Below are positions 56,531-64,000 of a stretch of 64,000 nt of DNA, piece by piece. Position numbers and translations under genes: made by a program. The notes beneath the pieces are model-generated. The model was not told the origin of the DNA, made no database searches, and saw only the letters and a list, made by a program, of their open reading frames with translations. Each line of letters begins with the position of its first letter. Position 1 is the first letter of the stretch. This DNA comes from Protula sp. h YS-2021 (Eukaryota > Annelida > Polychaeta > Sabellida > Serpulidae), in contig OX457026.1 in NCBI GenBank assembly GCA_949752745.1, forward strand, positions 71,179,091-71,243,090, written 5' to 3'.

Positions 56531-59500
56531 GGCCTAAACAACGTTACATAAGAGGTACCTCGGTGACTTTGACCTTCTGGGTCACGGTCAAGGTCAAAAA
56601 CCGGAAGTTGACTATTATCTCGAAAACGGTTAGAGACAGAGCGATTTTGAGCTCATTTTCGACCCTTTGGGCCTAAACAACGTTACATAAGAGGTACCTC
56701 GGTGACCTTGACCTTCTGGGTCACGGTCAAGGTCAAAAACCGGAAGTTGACTACTATCTCGAAAACGGTTAGAGATAGAGCGATTTTGAGCTCATTTTCT
56801 ACCCTTTGGGCCTAAACAACGTTACATAAGAGGTACCTCGGTGACCTTGACCTTCTGGGTCACGGTCAAGGTCAAAAACCGGAAGTTGACTATTATCTCG
56901 AAAACGGTTAGAGATAGAGCGATTTTGAGCTCATTTTCGACCCTTTGGGCCTAAACAACGTTACATAAGAGGTACCTCGGTGACCTTGACCTTCTGGGTC
57001 ACGGTCAAGGTCAAAAACCGGAAGTTGACTATTATCTCGAAAACGGTTAGGGATAGAGCAATTTTGAGCTCATTTTCGACCCTTTGGGCCTGAACAACGT
57101 TACATAAGAGGTACCTCGGTGACCTTGACCTTCTGGGTCACGGTCAAGGTCAAAAACCGGAAGTTGACTATTATCTCGAAAACGGTTAGAGATAGAGCGA
57201 TTTTGAGCTCATTTTCGACCCTTTGGGCCTAAACAACGTTACATAAGAGGTACCTCGGTGACCTTGACCTTCCAGGTCACGGTCAAGGTCAAAAACCGGA
57301 AGTTGACTATTATCTCGAAAACGGTTAGAGATAGAGCGATTTTGAGCTCATTTTCGACCCTTTGGGCCTAAACAACGTTACATAAGAGGTACCTCGGTGA
57401 CCTTGACCTTCTGGGTCACGGTCAAGGTCAAAAACCGGAAGTTGACTATCATCTCGAAAAAGGTTAGAGATATATTGATTTTGAGCTCATTTTCGACCCT
57501 TTGGTCCTAACCAACGTTACATAAGAGGTACCTCGGTGACCTTGACCTTCTGGGTCACGATCAAGGTCAAAAACCGGAAGTTGACTATTATCTTGAAAAC
57601 GGTTAGAGATAGAGCGATTTTGAGCTCATTTTCGACCCTTTGGGCCTAAACAACGTTACATAAGAGGTACCTCGGTGACCTTGACCTGGGTCACGGTCAA
57701 GGTCAAAAACCGGAAGTTGACTATTATCTGGAAAACGGTTAGAGATAGAGCGATTTTGAGCTCATTTTCGACCCTTTGGGCCTAAACAACGTTACATAAG
57801 AGGTACCTCGGTGACCTTGACCTTCTGGGTCACGGTCAAGGTCAAAAACCGGAAGTTGACTATTATCTCGAAAACGGTTAGAGATAGAGCGATTTTGAGC
57901 TCATTTTCGACCCTTTGGGCCTAAACAACGTTACATAAGAGGTACCTCGGTGACCTTGACCTTCTGGGTCACGGTCAAGGTCAAAAACCGGAAGTTGACT
58001 ATTATCTCGAAAACGGTTAGAGATAGAGCGATTTTGAGCTCATTTTCGACCCTTTGGGCCTAAACAACGTTACATAAGAGGTACCTCGGTGACCTTGACC
58101 TTCTGGGTCACGGTCAAGGTCAAAAACCGGAAGTTGACTATTATCTGGAAAACGGTTAGAGATAGAGCGATTTTGAGCTCATTTTCGACCCTTTGGGCCT
58201 AAACAACGTTACATAAGAGGTACCTCGGTGACCTTGACCTTCTAGGTCACGGTCAAGGTCAAAAACCGGAAGTTGACTATTATCTCGAAAACGGTTAGAG
58301 ATAGAGCGATTTTGAGCTCATTTTCGACCCTTTGGCCCTAAACAACGTTACATAAGAGGTTCCTCGGTGACCTTGACCTTCTGGGTCACGGTCAAGGTCA
58401 AAAACCGGAAGTTGACTATTATCTCGAAAACGGTTAGAGATAGAGCGATTTTGAGCTCATTTTCGACCCTTTGGGCCTAAACAACGTTACATAAGAGGTA
58501 CCTCGGTGACCTTGACCTTCTGGGTCACGGTCAAGGTCAAAAACCGGAAGTTGACTATTATCTCGAAAACGGTTAGAGATAGAGCGATTTTGAGCTCATT
58601 TTCGACCCTTTGGGCCTAAACAACGTTACATAAGAGGTACCTCGGTGACCTTGACCTTCTGGGTCACGGTCAAGGTCAAAAACCGGAAGTTGACTATTAT
58701 CTCGAAAACGGTTAGGGATAGAGCAATTTTGAGCTCATTTTCGACCCTTTGGGCTTAAACAACGTTACATAAGAGGTACCTCGGTGACCTTGACCTTCTG
58801 GGTCACGGTCAAGGTCAAAAACCGGAAGTTGACTATTATCTCGAAAACGGTTAGAGATAGAGCGATTTTGAGCTCATTTTCGACCCTTTGGGCCTAAACA
58901 ACGTTACATAAGAGGTACCTCGGTGACCTTGACCTTCTGGGTCACGATCAAGGTCAAAAACCGGAATTTGACTATTATCTTGAAAACGGTTAGAGATAGA
59001 GCGATTTTGAGCTCATTTTCGACCCTTTGGGCCTAAACAACGTTACATAAGAGGTACCTCGGTGACCTTGACCTTCTGGGTCACGGTCAAGGTCAAAAAC
59101 CGGAAGTTGACTATTATCTCGAAAACGGTTAGAGATAGAGCGATTTTGAGCTCATTTTCGACCCTTTGGGCCTAAACAACGTTACACAAGAGGTGCCTTG
59201 GTGACCTTGACCTTCTGGGTCACGGTCAAGGTCAAAAACCGGAAGTTGACTATTATCTCGAAAACGGTTAGAGATAGAGCGATTTTGAGCTCATTTTCGA
59301 CCCTTTGGGCCTGAACAACGTTACATAAGAGGTACCTCGGTGACCTTGACCTTCTGGGTCACGGTCAAGGTCAAAAACCGGAAGTTGACTATTATCTCGA
59401 AACGGTTAGAGATAGAGCGATTTTGAGCTCATTTTCGACCCTTTGGGCCTAAACAACGTTACATAAGAGGTACCTCGGTGATCTTGACTTCCTCCATCAT

Positions 59501-59740
59501 GGTCAAGGTCAGAAACTGCAAGTTGACCAGTATCTCAAAAACGGTTAGAAAACTGCATATGATTTTTTGTGCCCAAATGAGGTTACATTATATTCACTTC
59601 GATGGCCTCGTTCAAGATAATAATCCGGAAGCTGACAATTATTGTTGAAACACTGAAAAATGTGTCTTTGACCAAATATGTTGTGTTTCTGCCCTTGCAA
59701 GTGGGTACTATTTCGCTACGTGTAGCGAAATTCGGTCTAG

Positions 59741-60540
59741 TTTTGTAATGTTATTAGTCGGTCTTGCCTAAAATTTTTAAACTTTTTTTTTTGCTGAATA
59801 AGATTTAGTAGTATGTTCCTGTCAATAACGCTTTATGTTTTCTGTTCATATGTTCATTTATGATTGCATTGACTTGGCTGGTGAATGAGGAAGGAATTAA
59901 TTTTTTGTCATGGCCTGAATGTTTGCCGGTCTGTTTTTGTCACACTGCCACCAAAGCCCGTGAACTCTCCCCTGTGTAGCCCTCCTCCCTCCCACGACCA
60001 CCATAAACATTTTGCTCCCTATTTTTTGTTTTGTCTAAATCTAATGCAATGTAGAATCTATCAAATGTGAACGTACTAACTAACATTCAGAATATTCCGC
60101 ATAGAAACATAGAAATTACCAATTAAAAATATTTCTGATAAAATGTGCAGGTATGCATTTCCTTGCGCCCTGTATAAGCGACTCCTACCGTTGTAGATTG
60201 CCTCCCCCGGGAAGGGGAGGGGGTGGCACTCGCATTAATGCGTGTCCATGACATTTTTTAAACGACCGCTAAACGCGTTATGCTAAATGATACCTCTTTT
60301 TAACCAAATGCGGAGTACAGCTCCGAAAGAACCCCTTTTCATGGGAAACGCAGAGTACTGATGAGGATACATCAGAGCCCAGCTGGGGGAAGCAAGCGTA
60401 GTCTATCTTATCCCTTCCGTGGGTGTGGGGCTTGTATGGGCAGGGTATATGGGGCGCTGGACTCCTACATCAAGAGGTGTGGAATTAACTGTTTATTTAA
60501 AAATGTCTCTTTTGCGAGCTCCGAAAGAAATCAGAATCAG
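59741..60540. other. Non-coding flank with GCGTTTAG repeat copy
   Basis: No domain-bearing ORF. About 60170-60290 is an inverted copy of the GCGTTTAGGGG family at 28345-28420 and 35690-35800, including the CCTCCCCCGGGAAGGGGAGG segment. Confidence 0.4.
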
Positions 60541-60545
60541 GTTTT

Positions 60546-60880
60546 AAAACTAACGTTTTATTTCGTAAAACGAGCTTTAACGAGTAATAGCACAGTTCGT
60601 GTTCTCCACTTTTAGAGGGATTTCCCTTGGTCATATATTACCACGCAAGTAGAAACTTTTTTTCGCAGTTAGAATGGACATATTCCACTCTCCATCCATC
60701 GACAAATGAGAAAGAGGGAATACTCTGATACTTCGTTATTGGAGATATTGGGCAGACATTGGTAATAACTCACCCAGGCTTGTTGGGGGATGGATGGTAG
60801 GGACGATAGGCTAAAAGTGGAGAACGCGAATTGCGCTTTTACTAGTACAAGCTCGTTTTACGAAATAAAACGTTAGTTTT
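60546..60880. repeat. Foldback repeat with 70-bp arms
   Basis: Left arm 60546-60614 (AAAACTAACGTTTTATTTCG ... GTTCTCCACTTTTA) pairs with right arm 60811-60880 (CTAAAAGTGGAGAACGCG ... CGAAATAAAACGTTAGTTTT) across a 196-bp spacer. TCTCCACTTTTAA recurs at 60908-60920, so a smaller TIR-bounded unit (60812-60920) may be inserted. Confidence 0.65.
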
Positions 60881-60924
60881 ACTTCGCAAAAGCTTTGATT
60901 TCGCTTATCTCCACTTTTAAATGG

Positions 60925-61840
60925 AACTTAAGTCCGGAGCAGCGGAGCCTGCCATTCTGAATGAACTGCGAGAAAAAGATCGAGAAAAACACAATTTCTC
61001 GTAAGAGATGTTGCAAATCAAGCAACGTTGAATGGGATTATGATTTGGAATCGAATAAAATCCCCAAAACTAAGTTCTACTTGTTTTATTTGTTTTCCAT
61101 GATCTCGGTAGGTGGGGAACAATTCCGGACCGTAACTTGATCTGGATACAATAAAGGTAAAATTACCTAACAGAGAACGTTTAAAGTCTGTTTAAAATCT
61201 CATGCTAACAGATGGACTGACTGAGTATCCTTTACCATCCCCCTCCTGCCCATCTCAGTTCATCTCAGGAGAAATCTTTGAGATAGTACTCAGTTAGCAT
61301 TCGCACTTGACGGAACGGGCATTTATTAGGCCAAGACAACTACCGGTAGGGTGTTTGCACAGATCAGTCTCAGGTGTGTTTGAATATGACTCGGGCGCAC
61401 ATTGATCATTCTCATAATGTTACACTGATAAGATTGTTTAGGTTTGCACGGAAAGTTCTGATGATTTTTGGAACTTGTCGTTCGGTTATAATCTTCTTAA
61501 TTTTGCGACTTTTGCCACCCCGGCTCCCTCTGTGGTGAGAAATGTTTATTTGACCCAGGCACATTGCAAGAATAAGTAGGCTTAGAATGTTCATAAATCG
61601 ACAGTTTATCCTATTGATTGATTGGTGTTATGAGAAATGCTCAGGGCTTAAGCTATTTAAGTCAAATGTCACTTTTCAATAAAATATATTCTTAATTTTT
61701 ATCTAAAAGTGGGTTTCAAATGTTGCATTTTTATAGATATCCGTTATCAATTATCTCTAAAAAATTAATGTAATAAAATCTCGAATCGATTCTCTATCCA
61801 CTGATATAAAAACCTTCTTAAATAGTGCTGGAATATTAGC
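60925..61840. other. Non-coding, nothing recognised
   Basis: AT-rich sequence with no conserved ORF, RNA gene or strong repeat by eye. Confidence 0.4.
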
Positions 61841-64000
61841 ATGCCCTCTAGGCGGGCCCATGATTTGAGTACCCTCATGACCTTCGAAAAGACGTATGGG
61901 TCTGTGGATAGGAGTGCTAGAAACCAGAACCGTTTTAGACCTACTTTAATGCCCAGAAATTGTGTGCTTTATCGGTGTATTTGGAGTTAGAGGCATGCTC
62001 GGAGAGTTCCATACACGTACCCCACATCCCTGCCTGCAAGCTCCCTTTTATGACTTAGGTGGTATTCATTTGACATGATGTTACTTGTAGGAACTCGTTC
62101 AGTGAGGAGAGGTCTATCACTAATCTCCAACCCCGGATGTTTTTGGGACCAGAAAAATCCTGCTGAAGAATACTGTTAGGTTTTCTGGCATCTTACCCAT
62201 TGCCCCTTTTCTTCTAAATTTAGTAGCATCCTTTTGAGGGCTAAGTTTCTTTCCGATACTTCCTGGTAAGAGGTGACTTAATTTCTATGCCCTTGGTCGT
62301 TTAGGGGAACAGGTAGTTGACGGCCGTTCCTGATCCCGTTTCAAGAGTAGAGGGTAGCCGATTTTAGCCAACGAGTTACACGCCGAGGACCCCTATTTTT
62401 CCCATTTTGCCAAAATTTACCTAGTCTTCCTCCTACGGGCAAGGATGCGTTTGAGGCTAGCAAATTTCCGAAGTCTTTTGATCTTACTAAAGTATCGCCG
62501 GGTGACCAGAGAGTCTCTGGACGGTATTTTGGTTGGCTGCTAGTTGTTTGGTTGCAAAGACTCTGCCGTTGTTTGGCTTCAGGTTCTTAGTTGGGAGGGG
62601 GGTATTGCGACTGTGTGCTGGGCTTTGCTTGCTCTGCAGGCTGTCGGCAAGTCCTCTTGCGTTTTGGTGGATGTCGAAATGACGCTCGGGACAACCGGGG
62701 CATGAAAGCGCAATCCTGCGATAAAGAATGGCTTTCTTGGTTCACTCGTTCTAATTCTGCTGGAAGGAAGAGTTCTTTTTGTCCCAGGATGGAGGCATCG
62801 CGCAAATCTTTTAGCCCTTTCACGCCTGACCAGCAGTGCTGTAAGAACGCGTCCCGTCGGAGGAAGATCAGGGATGTCATGAGGAAAGTGGACAGTTTGA
62901 CTACATCTCTGGTCGGAAGTGCGAGGTATTCCAGTAGTTTGGAGGACATAGGATCTCCGAGGCGTAGATCTTTCCATCATGTCTTCAAGGCTTTCAGAGT
63001 GTGATCTTGAAATGACATGATGTTAAGTATCGGGTGTCGGGAGGAGGCCTTGATGGTTTTGGCGTCCTTCTCCACTAGTGGAGTGTCTGATTTACCCCTG
63101 ACAAATGGCTTCCAAACTGTCCGCTTTGTTGGTTGTTCTAGTTCCTGCAGAGGTATAAGATTGTCTGACGACCGATGCAGGCCCGATCTTACAGCACTTT
63201 TGCTTTGAGACTTGAAAGCGAGAACTCTTTCGAGGGAACCGAAATAGCGTTGGCAATACCTTCGCTTGTCGAAAGAGGTACCTGTTGTAGCATAATCGTC
63301 TGTGATGTCATCCTTACGGGGGGTGCTCTTTGTCGAGACCTGTAGACCAAAAGGTGACATTGGCCAGTCGTGCTATTACCTTGATGGCGTCGCTGAAAGG
63401 TAAGTCTTCAGGGGCTATGGTCGATGGGGTCCCGAGGGGTGTCATCTTCACTGTGGGGAGTGAGGTCCGGTGGGGAGAGGTTTCTGTGGGACGTCTTCCC
63501 ACTGCTGCTGGGTCTTTCCAGAGCTTCTGACCAAAACCCGGTGATCTGACGTAATCCACTTCCCGTAACTGTGAGGAGGGTGGCGTATCATCTACTTCCT
63601 CAAGGCACTCTTCGTCCTCTGACTTCTGCTCCTCCGATTCTAGGTCGGGATCCTCCGATGATTGCTCTGTGCCTCGGGGTGCTGGCACTTCAGCTGATGG
63701 AGTGTATATCTCTCGCTCTTTGTTGAGGGGGACTGTCGAGAGAGGGGATACGACTGTCTGTAGTTAGTCATCATCGTCTTTGAGAAGTAGTCCCAACACT
63801 TGCCCCGAAGGTGAAATCCCTGAGGAATCTGCTTCGCCAACTGATCCCGTCTCTGCCAGTGGGTCCTTCGGTCCAGCAGAGGGGGATAGTTGAAGGGTGC
63901 GAGGACGAGTCTATGTAGGAGGGACAGAAATAGTGGCCGACGTTTTGTGCCTTGTCTCGGTAGCGGGGTAGATTCCTGTGTCTGAAGCCGTAGTTGTAAA
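61840..64000 (-). mobile_element. DIRS-type retroelement, 5' half, degenerate, cut by window end
   Basis: Read on the - strand, a broken ORF1 is followed by the start of RT: GPKTSG-like, VIDLSSLNEFLQ-like, then VFSKVMRVLKSWARLEGM (about 61900-61850). The order ORF1-RT and the VFSKVMRVL pattern match DIRS elements and the fragment at 5.28-7.06 kb. RT is frameshifted and stops before its catalytic motif. The 5' end lies at or beyond the window edge. Confidence 0.6.
62579..63840 (-). pseudogene. DIRS-like ORF1 (Gag-like) relic
   Basis: Successive frames at 63840-63640, 63688-63314, 63360-62977 and 62980-62579 overlap with frameshifts. The N-terminal part is acidic and Glu/Ser-rich (SSEDPDLESEEQKSEDEECL). 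The C-terminal part contains MTSLIFLRRDAFLQHC and ELFLPAELERVNQES, resembling the RRD...L capsid-like region of DIRS ORF1. It probably packaged element RNA. It is dead as read. Confidence 0.5.

Larger units (their letters stand above)
40735..59475. repeat. Satellite subfamily B (homogenised core)
   Basis: The monomers read GAGCTCATTTTCGACC, AAACAACGTTACATAAGAGG and CTTCTGGGTCACGGTCAAGG. They are nearly identical apart from recurring variants that mark higher-order duplications. Confidence 0.85.
38190..59550. repeat. 139-bp satellite array, about 153 monomers
   Basis: The period is set by identical landmarks: 41057 to 41613 and 42719 to 43831 differ by exact multiples of 139. The monomer order is AACGGTTAGAGATAGAGCGA, TTTTGAGCTCATTTTCGACC, CTTTGGGCCTAAACAACGTT, ACATAAGAGGTACCTCGGTG, ACCTTGACCTTCTGGGTCAC, GGTCAAGGTCAAAAACCGGA and AGTTGACTATTATCTCG. 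It contains GAGGTACCTC (KpnI palindrome) and an inverted pair of AGGTCA-type motifs. About 69-codon ORFs recur in phase with two monomers but are non-coding by-products. Rare 6-bp deletions and 1-bp insertions shift the period locally; a larger deletion is at about 48594. Confidence 0.97.
37610..59740 (+). mobile_element. Helitron/HINE-like element framing a giant satellite
   Basis: The right end has a perfect 10-bp stem (ATTTCGCTAC / GTAGCGAAAT, 59710-59731), five bases, then CTAG at 59737-59740 followed by T. This matches the Helitron rule of a hairpin before CTRR and insertion next to T. The 11-mer CCCACTTGCAA (37625-37635) is matched inverted by TTGCAAGTGGG (59695-59705), a subterminal inverted repeat like that of HINE/pearl-type elements, which also carry internal tandem repeats. 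The exact 5' end is not fixed and no Rep/helicase gene is present, so it would be non-autonomous. Confidence 0.5.

Noticed and set aside
37610..59740. CRISPR array
   Set aside because: The repeats are contiguous 139-bp monomers with no unique spacers, in an animal genome.
60361..60615. 84-codon + strand ORF
   Set aside because: Its C-terminal third lies in a foldback arm and there is no family resemblance.
62591..63004. 137-codon + strand ORF
   Set aside because: It is the antisense shadow of the DIRS-like ORF1 relic, whose - strand frames carry the recognisable RRD capsid-like motif.

Overview
This is an animal nuclear genome window: coding exons are short, are flanked by GT-AG introns, and sit among dense transposon relics and a large satellite. 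The repeat style (Ty3/gypsy, DIRS-like tyrosine-recombinase retroelements, short elements carrying (GGAC)n tracts, Helitron-like ends with internal tandem repeats) fits a lophotrochozoan, possibly a mollusc. That taxonomic guess is inference.

Layout: 1-1.6 kb is unassigned. 1.63-5.18 kb is a decayed Ty3/gypsy element with LTR-end remnants, broken gag and broken pol. 5.28-7.06 kb is a DIRS-type retroelement fragment on the + strand. 7.3-8.4 kb holds a degenerate charged reading frame on the - strand. 8.75-10.19 kb is a cluster of foldback repeats. 10.5-11.6 kb is a diverged AT-rich tandem repeat ending about 300 bp before a real gene. 11,880-18,283 (+) is a seven-exon DPH2 gene, reconstructed here with compatible splice phases to about 565 codons. 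20,031-36,055 (-) is a membrane-bound O-acyltransferase gene of the LPCAT3/MBOAT5 type. Twelve exons were found from start codon to stop (462 codons), and one short internal exon may be missing. The two genes are tail to tail, about 1.75 kb apart. The long LPCAT3 introns hold transposon relics, including a tyrosine-recombinase-type retroelement fragment (29.3-30.9 kb) with an intact FLDD reverse transcriptase motif.

37.6-59.74 kb is dominated by a satellite of 139-bp monomers (about 153 copies, 38.19-59.55 kb). It is framed by an 11-bp subterminal inverted repeat and ends in a hairpin followed by CTAG, as expected of a Helitron/HINE-type 3' end. Every monomer has a KpnI-containing palindrome and a dyad of TCAAGGTCA-type nuclear-receptor half-sites. 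Multi-monomer higher-order duplications are visible. 59.74-61.8 kb is non-coding with a foldback repeat, and 61.84-64.0 kb (-) is the 5' half of another DIRS-type element.

The two host genes are unrelated metabolically: DPH2 makes diphthamide on elongation factor 2, and LPCAT3 remodels phospholipids in the ER. No rRNA, convincing tRNA gene or CRISPR array was seen.
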